Of a stretch of DNA of 64,000 nucleotides, positions 6,959 through 15,978 are shown piece after piece. The stretch is from Treponema sp. Lineage in GTDB: Bacteria; Spirochaetota; Spirochaetia; Treponematales; Treponemataceae. The notes beneath the pieces are model-generated. The model was given only the letters and a program-made list of their open reading frames with translations, was not told where the DNA came from and did not search any database. A program made the translations under genes and the position numbers. Position 1 is the stretch's first letter, and the number at the start of each line of letters is the position of its first letter. The stretch spans positions 35,628-99,627 of the forward strand of contig JAILKS010000066.1 in NCBI GenBank assembly GCA_024693715.1, written 5' to 3'.

Positions 6959-8689
6959 TTAATTATCAAGTTCGTCAAGTTTTCTGTTTAATTCAATTAT
7001 TCTTGTATGAAGATAATGATCAACAGTTGATTTTTCAAGGATTCCAAGTGTATCACCGTCCGCATCAACAATCGGCATGGCATCTATATCATTTTCTTCA
7101 AAAAGCTGATATGCCTCCGGAAGAGTTGTTGATGGTTTTACGGTTACTTTAGGAGGATCCATCACATCCATAGCGAGCATGGATTCCGCAAAATCGCCGA
7201 TCTGCATGACTTCCTTCAGATGTTCCAGGCTGATTATTCCGACCAGCTTGCCTTCTTTATTTTTTACGACATAATTCAAATATGGATTTTTACTGAAGGA
7301 GTTTAAAATCGTAAACAGAACGTCATTTTCTTTAACGATTGAATCTGAATCATAATCACAGATTTTGTTGTGTCCCCATTTGACATCTGTTACTCGTGAA
7401 TTCTTTTTAATATCTTCAATTGTAACATTAAGACCGCATTCCCCCGCCTTTGTAACTCCAATTTTTACAAACACTGGTCCTATCAGCTGTACAATGAAGG
7501 TTGTAGCCGTGATGATTAAAAGAATTTCAGGACCGATGGAATCTGCAAAATCATTACCGGCAGCGATAGAAAGTCCAATTGCAACACCAGCCTGACTTAA
7601 AAGACAATATGGTAGATATTTCTGTACTGTTTTTGGTGCTTTTGTTATCCATGCACCTAAAGTAGAACCGATGGATTTTCCCAAGGTTCGTCCAAAAACA
7701 TATATAAGTGCAATTACACCTAAGAATGGAGTTATAATCCAGATGTTCAGTTTAGCGCCGACAAGTACAAAGAAAAGAACATAAATCGGTGGAGTATAAT
7801 TATTTACCAGAGAAAAAACAGATTTTGTTTTTGACGGTGCAAAGTTTATCATTACGAAACCAAGACTCATTGAGGCAAGAATATTATCAAAATTAAAAAT
7901 AGAACAAACCCCGTTACAGATGAAAAGACATCCAAGTGCAATTGTAAGAATTCTTGCATCCTGATTTAACAGTTTTTTAGTAAGAAATGTGAGTAATAAA
8001 CCAAAAGCTCCGCCGATTAAAAGGGAACCGAAAATATCTCGTGCGATATATAACAGTTGAGGTAAGAAGCCTATTGAATTTCCACCGATAAGAGGAGTTA
8101 CTATTGTAGAAGCGATTGTATATAAAATAAGTGCGACACCATCATCCATCGCAACAATACCGTAGACAGTTGTTGTTAAAGGACCTCTTGTACGGTATTC
8201 GACAAGTACATCTGTTGTAGCGGCAGGTGCAGTTGCAGAACAGATTGCTCCAAGAATTAATCCAAGTGAAACAGCATGTGTTATATCCTTTGTTACAAGC
8301 CATACAATTAAAGTTACTATCCCGCCTACGACAATTGCCGGAGTGATTGCTTCAAAAAGAAGAATGCTTATAAATTGCTTTCCGTATTTTTTTATTACTT
8401 TTAATTTAAGTTCTCCACCGATTAAAAAACCTATAAGCGAAAGGGCTACGGTACTGATGGGATCTAAAGCAGATATTACATTTGGTTCCAGAATATGAAA
8501 ACCAGATGAACCGATTATGATTCCTATTACAATATAACCTACGACTTGTGGAATCTTTAATTTTTGAAAAAGCCAGCCACCTATGGCTCCTGCAAATAAA
8601 ATAATGCCCAATAATAAAACTAACTGTGTTGCTTCAATTTTCGTAAAATGAAAAAAAGCAGGCAACAGATTCGCGAATGGATCCTGCAT
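6959..8689 (-). CDS. CPA2-type Na+(K+)/H+ antiporter with CBS domains
   Basis: This 576-residue protein has about 12 transmembrane helices of the monovalent cation:proton antiporter fold (PF00999). The motif GAICSATAPAATTDVL and the following YGIVAMDDGVALILYT are typical of the cation-binding region. From about residue 430 a soluble tail carries a pair of CBS domains (VVKNKEGKLVGIISLEHL and PIVDADGDTLGILEKS), which usually sense adenine nucleotides. It exchanges cations for protons at the inner membrane; Na+ versus K+ is unresolved. Its start lies one base after the lytic transglycosylase stop, so it is the third gene of the LysM-SLT operon. Confidence 0.88.
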   Translation of the reverse strand: MQDPFANLLPAFFHFTKIEATQLVLLLGIILFAGAIGGWLFQKLKIPQVVGYIVIGIIIGSSGFHILEPNVISALDPISTVALSLIGFLIGGELKLKVIKKYGKQFISILLFEAITPAIVVGGIVTLIVWLVTKDITHAVSLGLILGAICSATAPAATTDVLVEYRTRGPLTTTVYGIVAMDDGVALILYTIASTIVTPLIGGNSIGFLPQLLYIARDIFGSLLIGGAFGLLLTFLTKKLLNQDARILTIALGCLFICNGVCSIFNFDNILASMSLGFVMINFAPSKTKSVFSLVNNYTPPIYVLFFVLVGAKLNIWIITPFLGVIALIYVFGRTLGKSIGSTLGAWITKAPKTVQKYLPYCLLSQAGVAIGLSIAAGNDFADSIGPEILLIITATTFIVQLIGPVFVKIGVTKAGECGLNVTIEDIKKNSRVTDVKWGHNKICDYDSDSIVKENDVLFTILNSFSKNPYLNYVVKNKEGKLVGIISLEHLKEVMQIGDFAESMLAMDVMDPPKVTVKPSTTLPEAYQLFEENDIDAMPIVDADGDTLGILEKSTVDHYLHTRIIELNRKLDELDN

Positions 8690-8690
8690 T

Positions 8691-10793
8691 TTATAAACCT
8701 CTTAATATTTTAAAGAAGTGCTTGTAATTTTGACTGTCAGAATATAGAAAATCATAATAAACTGTTGCAGAAACAAGCTTTCGACCGTATTCTCTTGTTT
8801 CACTATATGGAACAGTTTCAAGAAATAAATCATCGCTCATATCTCTTTTGTACCCGTAATTTACCATTGAACTGTCCAGCCATCTTCGTACTCGTGTAAT
8901 TCCTGCGTTATATGATAAGAAAGCCTGAAGGGTTGAATCTGAGCATCTTTTGATTAACTCACACAGATAGAAAGTTCCGAATTCAATATTTGTTTCCGGA
9001 TCTGTTAAAGAATAATCAACCTTTTTAAGTTTTCTTGCCACATCTTCGCCAGTAATTTCCATCAGCTGTGTAAGACCAACAGCGCCTGCATGACTGACTA
9101 TATCTGAATCAAAAAAACTTTCACTTCTGATTAAAGCAAAAAGTATTGATTTACTAATATCGTATTTTTTTGAATAATTGTCTATATAGTTTTTGTAAAA
9201 TTGAGGATAAACAAGCTTCATTTCTTCTTTTGTCAGCGATCTGTCGCTTATGATTGCTGCTCTTGTCGCTATTCTAAGACTTTGAGGATAAAATTCCTTT
9301 TTATTGCATTTAGAAAGGAAAGATGCTGTTTTCATCGAAACGTCTGTAGAAATTCCTTTTTTGTAGAAATTCAGCCATTCACTGTAAAGTTTTTCCGGAA
9401 ATCCATATTTTATATAGCCAAGAAGAAGTGTTTCTGCATCTTCATCGATTTCTATCGGATTATTGCTGCCAGTCTGGCACATAAAGCTTTCAAAATCCTT
9501 GTTATTTGCCTGAAGCTGATACAAAGCCAGCATTCTGTAGTAATAGCTGGAGCCGCAGGCAAGGGCTCGTTCAAAATACCAGAGGATTTTATCATTTTTT
9601 GATGAAACAGAAACCTTGTCGGTTTGAATTAATCTTGCCCAGATATACGAAAGTCTTGCAACTATATCATCAGACGCTTTACCGTCAATCTGTTCAATAA
9701 GGACAGGAAATAAATCCCAGCGTTCACTTATAAAGATTTCCGGAATGAGGCTGTCAAATAAATCATCGAAATACTGCGGATCTGCCCATTGAGATGCATA
9801 TATGCCGATTTCCTGTATTGTTTCTGTAAATGAAATGTCTATTTTTACATTAAGAAGATACCATAAAGCATTGTCTTTTAATTTCGGATCATCTGTGCAT
9901 TGTATGGCATTTTCAAGACAGTTAACCGCCTGTGCTTTTGTTGTTTCTGCCTTTATAAAGCATCTGCCGGCATAAAACCAGAAATAAAATTCAGCCGGTG
10001 TTTTTTTATAAAGATTTGCAAGTTTTTGAAATTGTTTTGCACTGTCTTTATATTCATCTGTTCCGTATAAAAAAGTTTTTCCTAAATCTGAACTGATAAG
10101 AGGAGCAGGCTCAAGTTCTGCCTTTGACATCATTTTTATGATAATGTCACTTTTTTTGATTGCAGCACCATAATCACGGTTAAAAACATCTACTCTGAAT
10201 GAAATTATTTTTTGTACATCATTGTAATCATCAGGGTTTTCCGGCAGCGGATATGATTCTTCAAGAAATTTCATGTGCTCTGACGTAAGCTGTCTTTGGA
10301 TAAACCATTGAAGAATGTCTTTTGAAATATCCTTATCGCCTCTTTTAAGAAAAGACTGGAGCCGTAATTTTATTAGTTCATTTTTTGTCTGTGAAAAATC
10401 AACATCTTCTGAAATATTAATTACTTTGTTATATTCTTCTGCTGAATAAAATTGTCGGGCGGCAAGTGTTTTAGTTTCATCATCATTGAATAATTCAAGC
10501 ATTAACTCACATGCGGTGTTTCTATCCTGAACTGAACCTAAAGTAGCAAGACATTCTGCACTTCGCTTTGCACAATATTTGCTTCCGTTTTTCATGCTGT
10601 TTGTAAATTTTATTCGGGCTTCTTTTTCTTCGCCATTTTGTAAATATCTTAATCCGATGAAATAATCGGTATCTGCAGGGTTTTCTTTTTTTGGAGTTTC
10701 TGCAGACGTTTGATTTTCATTACAGGCAGTCGTAAAAATCATCGGGATGATTAAAAGAGAAAGAACAGTTAATGTTTTTTTTAAACCAGACAC
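8691..10793 (-). CDS. Lytic murein transglycosylase lipoprotein, Slt-like
   Basis: This 700-residue protein begins with a lipoprotein signal (lipobox TTAC). It then has a long alpha-helical, TPR-like region resembling the superhelical ring of Slt70 and a C-terminal SLT domain. The catalytic glutamate is Glu558 in LIRSESFFDSD, followed by the family motifs AGAVGLTQLM and LSYNAGITRVRRWL. It should cleave peptidoglycan between MurNAc and GlcNAc with 1,6-anhydro formation, from a membrane-anchored periplasmic site. It follows a LysM peptidoglycan-binding gene by ten bases, which supports a joint role in wall remodelling. Confidence 0.92.
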   Translation of the reverse strand: MSGLKKTLTVLSLLIIPMIFTTACNENQTSAETPKKENPADTDYFIGLRYLQNGEEKEARIKFTNSMKNGSKYCAKRSAECLATLGSVQDRNTACELMLELFNDDETKTLAARQFYSAEEYNKVINISEDVDFSQTKNELIKLRLQSFLKRGDKDISKDILQWFIQRQLTSEHMKFLEESYPLPENPDDYNDVQKIISFRVDVFNRDYGAAIKKSDIIIKMMSKAELEPAPLISSDLGKTFLYGTDEYKDSAKQFQKLANLYKKTPAEFYFWFYAGRCFIKAETTKAQAVNCLENAIQCTDDPKLKDNALWYLLNVKIDISFTETIQEIGIYASQWADPQYFDDLFDSLIPEIFISERWDLFPVLIEQIDGKASDDIVARLSYIWARLIQTDKVSVSSKNDKILWYFERALACGSSYYYRMLALYQLQANNKDFESFMCQTGSNNPIEIDEDAETLLLGYIKYGFPEKLYSEWLNFYKKGISTDVSMKTASFLSKCNKKEFYPQSLRIATRAAIISDRSLTKEEMKLVYPQFYKNYIDNYSKKYDISKSILFALIRSESFFDSDIVSHAGAVGLTQLMEITGEDVARKLKKVDYSLTDPETNIEFGTFYLCELIKRCSDSTLQAFLSYNAGITRVRRWLDSSMVNYGYKRDMSDDLFLETVPYSETREYGRKLVSATVYYDFLYSDSQNYKHFFKILRGL

Positions 10794-10803
10794 AGAAGTA
10801 CCT

Positions 10804-12570
10804 TTATTCAGCCGGGATCGTAATTACTGTTCCGCTGATTATGTAATCAGGATTTGTAATCTTATTGTATTTTGCAATCCGCGTGAATTTCCATGGATTT
10901 TTATAAAAGTTATTCGAAATATCCCAGAGAGTATCACCCCATTTTATTTTGTAGGTGACTTTTTCCGAGTTTTTTTTTGGAGTCGGAACAGCAGGAGTTA
11001 CAGAATCTGCATTTTCAATTACTATAACTGAATCTACAGTTTCATTTGTCTGAACAGTTTCTTCTTTTACAATCTGTTCAGTTTTTGCCTTCTGCTTTTT
11101 GCCCATTGCTTTTGCCGGTGCAGATATTAAAAGAATTAATGTTGCAATTACACATATGATTGCACAAATTATGCAGATAAGCATAGGAATTGTAGTCTTT
11201 TTCTTTGATTCTTCGTGAACGGCAGATTCACCAAGCTCTGTTTCTTTATCATACAGACCTGAAAAGCTTATAGGACCATTTGCCTTGTTGATTTCTTCTG
11301 CCTGTGGCTGTGAAAAATCATCATCGGAACTTGAAGGTTCATCCTTTGGTATAGATATTTCATCAGGAATGTCTTCATCGCTGATTTCGTCATTGTCAGG
11401 TATATCAGAAAAAATGTCGTCAGAAATTTTTTCTTCATCTGCAATTTCAGAAGGAGAGTCCATTTCAAAATTATCAGAAAAAGCTTCATCGTTCGGTAAA
11501 TCAGCAAAAACATCGTCCGATGCATTTTCGGTAATCGTTTCATCAGTTGGTAAATCAGCAAAAACATCGTCCGATGCATTTTCTGTAATCGTTTCATCGG
11601 TCGGTAAATCAGCAAAAACATCGTCTGATGTATTTTTTGTAATTGTTTCATCGGTCGGTAAATCAGTAAAGATATCGTCCGATGCATTTTTTGTAATCGT
11701 TTCATCGGTCGGTAAATCCGCAAAAACATCGTCCGAAGCATTTTTTGTAATCGTTTCATCAGTCGGTAAATCTGCTAAAACATCGTCTGATGCATTTTCT
11801 GTAATTACTTCATCAGTCGGTAAATCAGCAAAGATATCGTCTGATGCATTTTCTGTAATAGCTTTATCGGTCGGTAAATCAGCAAAGACATCGTCCGAAG
11901 CATTTTCGGTAATCGTTTCATCGGTCGGTAAATCTGCAAAAATATCATCAGAGAGTGAATCTTCTGAAATAGTTTCATCGCCTGACAAAGCGTCAAAAGG
12001 TGCGTCGATTGTTTCTGCTCCATTTGTGTCCGGCATTTCGTCCATTGTAAGGGTTGTATCACCGGCAAAAGTCTCTTCAGGCAATGAATCCAGTGAATCA
12101 AAGTTATCTGTTAAAGGAGCATCAAGATCAAATTCTTCCGGGGCATCAGGATTAAATGCATTTTCTACAGTCGGGAATTTTGCTCTGTCTAAATTTGAAA
12201 TTGTAAAATTGTCCGGATTTGCAAGCTCATCTGAATCTCTGAATATATGTGAAAGAGATGAAACTGATTCTGCATTTGTTCCGGTTTCCTTGTCAACGAT
12301 GTTTGTTGAAAGCTTTCCTTCTTCGTCCTGTGCAATAGAAAAAGAAATGTTCAATTCGCCATTCGGGTGCGCGTTAAGATTATCAATCTTCAGAGTATCA
12401 ATATATTCTGCCCCTTCAAGAGTGCCTGTTTCAGAACTGTACAAATCTACCATAACGCAGGTCTGGTTGTTATTTGCAGTAGTGAGTTCAAGAGTTTTTG
12501 TCTGTGCAGCGCCTTCTTCCATGATAGGATAGAACGAACCGTCCGCAAGTTTTATACCAATTGTTTTCAT
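10804..12570 (-). CDS. LysM protein with DnaK-substrate-domain-like N-terminus and 18-residue repeats
   Basis: This 588-residue protein has four parts. Residues 1-100 resemble the beta-sandwich substrate-binding domain of DnaK: NNQTCVMVDLYSSETG, LKIDNLNAHPNGELNISFSI and the following D-E-E-G-K-L strand match that domain's order. Residues 208-369 are nine acidic 18-residue repeats (consensus DDVFADLPTDETITENAS). One transmembrane helix spans about 460-485. Residues 537-587 form a LysM domain (YKIKWGDTLWDISNNFYKNP) that binds peptidoglycan. With no signal peptide and one late helix, the head and repeats should be cytoplasmic and LysM periplasmic. It heads the operon with the lytic transglycosylase and antiporter. 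A GGGGG Shine-Dalgarno precedes the start. The function is not known. Confidence 0.85.
   Translation of the reverse strand: MKTIGIKLADGSFYPIMEEGAAQTKTLELTTANNNQTCVMVDLYSSETGTLEGAEYIDTLKIDNLNAHPNGELNISFSIAQDEEGKLSTNIVDKETGTNAESVSSLSHIFRDSDELANPDNFTISNLDRAKFPTVENAFNPDAPEEFDLDAPLTDNFDSLDSLPEETFAGDTTLTMDEMPDTNGAETIDAPFDALSGDETISEDSLSDDIFADLPTDETITENASDDVFADLPTDKAITENASDDIFADLPTDEVITENASDDVLADLPTDETITKNASDDVFADLPTDETITKNASDDIFTDLPTDETITKNTSDDVFADLPTDETITENASDDVFADLPTDETITENASDDVFADLPNDEAFSDNFEMDSPSEIADEEKISDDIFSDIPDNDEISDEDIPDEISIPKDEPSSSDDDFSQPQAEEINKANGPISFSGLYDKETELGESAVHEESKKKTTIPMLICIICAIICVIATLILLISAPAKAMGKKQKAKTEQIVKEETVQTNETVDSVIVIENADSVTPAVPTPKKNSEKVTYKIKWGDTLWDISNNFYKNPWKFTRIAKYNKITNPDYIISGTVITIPAE
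11464..11949 (-). repeat. Nine tandem 54-bp in-frame repeats in the LysM gene
   Basis: The units encode 18 residues each, starting at residues 208, 226, 244, 262, 280, 298, 316, 334 and 352. They differ by a few substitutions (D/E/K, E/K, V/I/L) and the last is the most divergent. There are no spacers, so this is a coding tandem repeat prone to copy-number change, not a CRISPR. Confidence 0.95.
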
Positions 12571-12672
12571 ATATAGCCCCCGAATTTAAGCCCTTATTAT
12601 ATCGTAAAACAATTAATCTATTTTATCAACAACTATATTCCTATTTTATTTTTTTCCTTTTATCTGTTATTA

Positions 12673-12678
12673 TATAAT
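12673..12678 (+). promoter_or_regulatory. -10 box of the cardiolipin synthase gene
   Basis: TATAAT ends six bases before the ATG at 12685, with only a weak T-rich -35 (12650-12655). No Shine-Dalgarno is present, suggesting a leaderless mRNA. Confidence 0.45.
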
Positions 12679-12684
12679 ATAGTA

Positions 12685-14265
12685 ATGAAAGATAAAGATT
12701 TTGACAGATTGATGTATAAAGACTCAAAATTTAAGAACAGATTTAAAACTGTCGTTTATAGTCGCATCATTCTTGTTTTCTTTCTGATTCTTGTCCAGCT
12801 GATTATTTTCTTTCTTTTCTGTTTATCGCTTAATAAATATATTGAAGTTTATCTTTGGATAAGCATTTCTCTTTCATTTCTGTTCATGATTTATCTTGTA
12901 AACAGTAAGGGAAAAAATGAATTTAAACTTACATGGGTTTTGCTTCTTGTTCTTTTTCCACTGCTTGGTATTTCTGCCTATATTCTTTATCACATAAATG
13001 TCGGTGGGCTACGTTTAAGACGAAAGATAAAAGCCGTTAAAGAAATTACGAGAAATATTCATCCTGATGATAAAAAAACAGACAGGCTTTTGAATAATTT
13101 TGAAGAATATAAAAATATCTGTGATTATCTGAGGACACAGGGAAATTTTTATCCGTCCGATAAGAATTATTTAAAATATTATTCCTGCGGAGAAAAGTTT
13201 TATCCGGAATTGCTTGAAGAACTGCAGAAGGCAAAGTCTTTTATTTTCATTGAATTTTTTATTATCGGTCTGGATGAAACCTGGGGAAACATTCTTAAAA
13301 TTCTTGAAAAGAAGGCAAGGGAAGGAGTCGAAATTCGTGTGCTTTATGATTCAATAGGCTCAGTAGAACTTGCGACTTCCGCTTACAAAAGATATTTAAA
13401 TAATAAGGGCATTAAGACTCATATTTTTATAAAAATGATTCCGTTTTTTTCTACAAAGCTCAATAATAGAAATCACCGGAAGATTGTTGTAATTGACGGA
13501 AAGACTGCTTTTACCGGCGGATTGAATCTTTCGAATGAATACATGAACTATGGTAAAAACCGATTCAATTACTGGAAAGATAATGCAATTAAAATTCAGG
13601 GAGCTGCAATTCAGAATTTAACGAGGATGTTTCTGGAAGACTGGAATCTTGAATCTTCGGAAGAAGAAGATTATCTTAAATACATTAATATTCCCTACAA
13701 GTCATATCCTGATGAAAAAGGTCTTTTAATTCCTTATGGTGATGATGCCTACAACAATGAAGATATTGCCGAGGATGTATATGCATATCTTTTGAATACC
13801 GCTAAAAAATATGTTTATATGACTTCACCTTATGTTGTAATAGATAATCATATGATAGAAACGATTGTATTTGCAGTTAAACGAGGTGTTGATGTCCGGC
13901 TTATTGTTCCATCTGTTCCTGACCATTACATTACGTTCTGCATTGGAAAAATCTATTTAAAAAATCTGATTGATGCCGGCGTAAAGGTATATCTTTATCA
14001 GAAGGGATTTATTCACGAAAAGACTTTTATTTCAGATGATACGCTTGCAACCGTAGGCTCTGTTAATCTTGATTACAGAAGTTTTTATCATCATTTTGAG
14101 TGCGGGGCTTTGGTGTGCAGTTCTCCTGTAATTATGGATATTAAAAAAGATATAGATGAAATTCTTAAAGATTCAGTTTTACTCACACAGGAAGAATATA
14201 AAAAAATCCCACTGATTCAGAAAATCGTGGGATATTTATTAAGAATAATCAGTCCTTTGGTATAG
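12685..14265 (+). CDS. cls: Cardiolipin synthase
   Basis: This 526-residue membrane enzyme of the phospholipase D superfamily condenses two phosphatidylglycerols to cardiolipin and glycerol. The N-terminus has two or three hydrophobic helices (bacterial Cls leader), with FPLLGISAYILYHINVGG typical of the family. Both catalytic HKD motifs are intact: HRKIVVIDGKTAFTGGLNLS and HEKTFISDDTLATVGSVNLD. The length is normal. The gene stands alone between opposed genes and converges with the unknown gene at 14267-15097, whose stop lies two bases away. Confidence 0.93.
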   Translation: MKDKDFDRLMYKDSKFKNRFKTVVYSRIILVFFLILVQLIIFFLFCLSLNKYIEVYLWISISLSFLFMIYLVNSKGKNEFKLTWVLLLVLFPLLGISAYILYHINVGGLRLRRKIKAVKEITRNIHPDDKKTDRLLNNFEEYKNICDYLRTQGNFYPSDKNYLKYYSCGEKFYPELLEELQKAKSFIFIEFFIIGLDETWGNILKILEKKAREGVEIRVLYDSIGSVELATSAYKRYLNNKGIKTHIFIKMIPFFSTKLNNRNHRKIVVIDGKTAFTGGLNLSNEYMNYGKNRFNYWKDNAIKIQGAAIQNLTRMFLEDWNLESSEEEDYLKYINIPYKSYPDEKGLLIPYGDDAYNNEDIAEDVYAYLLNTAKKYVYMTSPYVVIDNHMIETIVFAVKRGVDVRLIVPSVPDHYITFCIGKIYLKNLIDAGVKVYLYQKGFIHEKTFISDDTLATVGSVNLDYRSFYHHFECGALVCSSPVIMDIKKDIDEILKDSVLLTQEEYKKIPLIQKIVGYLLRIISPLV

Positions 14266-14266
14266 T

Positions 14267-15097
14267 TTATTCTTTGTAGATATATTCTGTGATATTTATA
14301 AGGTCATTTTGTGTAGATCCGAATTTTTCAGCTACAAGATATTCAGAAACCTTTGCAACATTTCCGTTTGTATCATACTTGATTGTAATGCGTCTGGTGA
14401 TTTTTTTATCAGCATTGTAAGTAGTGATTTCCGATAAAGTGCCGTTCTGTGCATATCTGAATACATCTGAAGTTATTTCCCTTGTGTATGCATCGAATTT
14501 TGTTATGCTTTCAATTTTGGAGGTTTCTGTATAGGTGATAGTTTCTTCTGTATCAAGTGTACCGTCTGCATTGTATGTAAACTGTTTTTCAGTAAGTCCC
14601 TTGTTATTATATTTGTAGATAATCTTGAAGTTAAGGGTACCGTCTCCATTGTAACCTGATTCATCTGTAAGTTTATCGTCCGTATAGGTATAAATGATTT
14701 TTGCCTTTAAGGTTCCTGCTTTATCATATTCAGAAGACTCAACTTTTTTTCCGTTTTTCCAGGTTGTAGAAACTTTCCATAAAAGTTTTGATGCGGCATT
14801 GTAATATGCATATTCAGTTACATTTCCGCTTGCATCGTATTTATAGACTGCTTTGTTTGTGATTTCATCCTTCGCAGAAACTTCTCTTGTTTCGATTTCC
14901 TGTCCTAAAGCATTTAAAACGTGAACATATTTTGCTTTTGGTGTTCTAAAATAATTACCGAATTTAGTGGTTACTTCAAAATCTGTCTGTGTATAGGTTT
15001 TTACGTTTCCAACTAAAGGTGCATAAGTAAAAATGTCCAGACCAAAAAGCATGGTGCTCATTGCTGCTGTCAAAAATACAGATATTAACTTTTTCAT
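14267..15097 (-). CDS. Exported protein with YD/RHS-like beta repeats, function unknown
   Basis: This 276-residue protein has a signal peptide (MKKLISVFLTAAMSTMLFG). It then has about eight repeats of a Y-x-Y-D/N-x-x-G-x-L/V pattern, such as YKYDASGNVTEY, YTYTDDKLTDESGYNGDGT and YKYNNKGLTEKQFTYNADGT. Such YD repeats form beta-strand-rich surface or toxin shells in RHS proteins. Here there is no toxin tip and the protein is short, so it is more like the small treponemal periplasmic or surface proteins of this repeat class. I start at 15097 because a clear GGAGG lies six bases upstream; an upstream in-frame ATG at 15118 lacks that. Confidence 0.7.
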   Translation of the reverse strand: MKKLISVFLTAAMSTMLFGLDIFTYAPLVGNVKTYTQTDFEVTTKFGNYFRTPKAKYVHVLNALGQEIETREVSAKDEITNKAVYKYDASGNVTEYAYYNAASKLLWKVSTTWKNGKKVESSEYDKAGTLKAKIIYTYTDDKLTDESGYNGDGTLNFKIIYKYNNKGLTEKQFTYNADGTLDTEETITYTETSKIESITKFDAYTREITSDVFRYAQNGTLSEITTYNADKKITRRITIKYDTNGNVAKVSEYLVAEKFGSTQNDLINITEYIYKE

Positions 15098-15208
15098 AGG
15101 TCCTCCGTAAAATAACAAAATAGTCTTTTATATTCAAAGAATATATACTATCATATCACAAATTTAAAAAAATTGCATATTATATTATCGGAAGAAAGGT
15201 AAAAAAAT

Positions 15209-15976
15209 ATGAATGAGCGGCAGTTTACTGTTTTATGCAGTTTTAGGGAAGAGTTTAAATTACAGGTAAAAAAATGGTCTGCGGAATGTAAGAATTTAAT
15301 GGAACTTCAGAAAAAAGCAGCCGGAGAAGCTTCGTATTCCTTTGAAACACCAGTCGTTTATAACACATCTTTAGATTTAATCACTAAGAATGATGATATC
15401 AAGCTTATTTTAATTGCAGATAATCCCGGTAAGGATGAGCAGCTGAAAAAGAATAACCGCTATTTAGTAGGACAGGCAGGTAAAATTGCAGAAGGTTTTT
15501 TTAAAAAAAATGAAGAGTTAAAAATTGATTTTAGAAAAAACGTGATTATTCTGAATAAGACTCCTGTTCACAGTGCGAAGACAAATCAGCTTAAAGAAAT
15601 AATGAAGGATGAAGATGCTGCAAAACTGATTCTTGAAAGTCAGCTTTGGATGGCAGAAAAAACGGCAAAACTTCTTATAGATTACAATTCTGCTTGTGAT
15701 GATGAAAATAAAGCGGAGCTATGGCTTGTCGGATATTCAGAGTTAAAGAAAAAAGGGATTTTTGAGCCGTATAAATTAAAGTTATACGACAGTCTTTCAC
15801 AAAGCGGAGAATGGGAGAATGTGTATGTTTTTCAACATTTTTCCATGAACCGCTTTATTATCGATTTGAAAAACTATATAATGACAGACAATTCATCACA
15901 GGTTTTATTAAAGGAAAGCATTCAAAGGCTTGGAAAAAATCATAAAAGGGAGATTTTTATTTTTTCTGAAAAATAA
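15209..15976 (+). CDS. Divergent uracil-DNA-glycosylase-superfamily-like protein
   Basis: This is a cytoplasmic protein of 255 residues. The strongest clue is IADNPGKDEQLKKNNRYLVG followed by QAGKIAEGFF. It matches the layout of UDG motif 1 (G-x-x-P-G-x-x-E, then a G-x-F-V-G-x-x-G loop), with the next strand NVIILNKTPVHSAKTNQL in the place of the family's N-x-x-K-x-x-P segment. A late HFSMNRF could stand for the H-P-S motif. The key residues are only partly kept, so activity on uracil in DNA is uncertain. It precedes the HAD gene by two bases and is probably cotranscribed with it. An AAGAAAGG Shine-Dalgarno is present. Confidence 0.5.
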   Translation: MNERQFTVLCSFREEFKLQVKKWSAECKNLMELQKKAAGEASYSFETPVVYNTSLDLITKNDDIKLILIADNPGKDEQLKKNNRYLVGQAGKIAEGFFKKNEELKIDFRKNVIILNKTPVHSAKTNQLKEIMKDEDAAKLILESQLWMAEKTAKLLIDYNSACDDENKAELWLVGYSELKKKGIFEPYKLKLYDSLSQSGEWENVYVFQHFSMNRFIIDLKNYIMTDNSSQVLLKESIQRLGKNHKREIFIFSEK

Positions 15977-15978
15977 TT

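Noticed and set aside
11464..11949. CRISPR-like array
   Set aside because: The units are contiguous without unique spacers and keep the reading frame, so they are protein repeats.
11285..12532. A 415-codon open frame on the plus strand, Ser/Lys-rich with repeats
   Set aside because: It is the antisense shadow of the LysM gene; its repeats are the complement of the acidic 18-residue repeats. It has no Shine-Dalgarno or domain, and the minus strand clearly codes.
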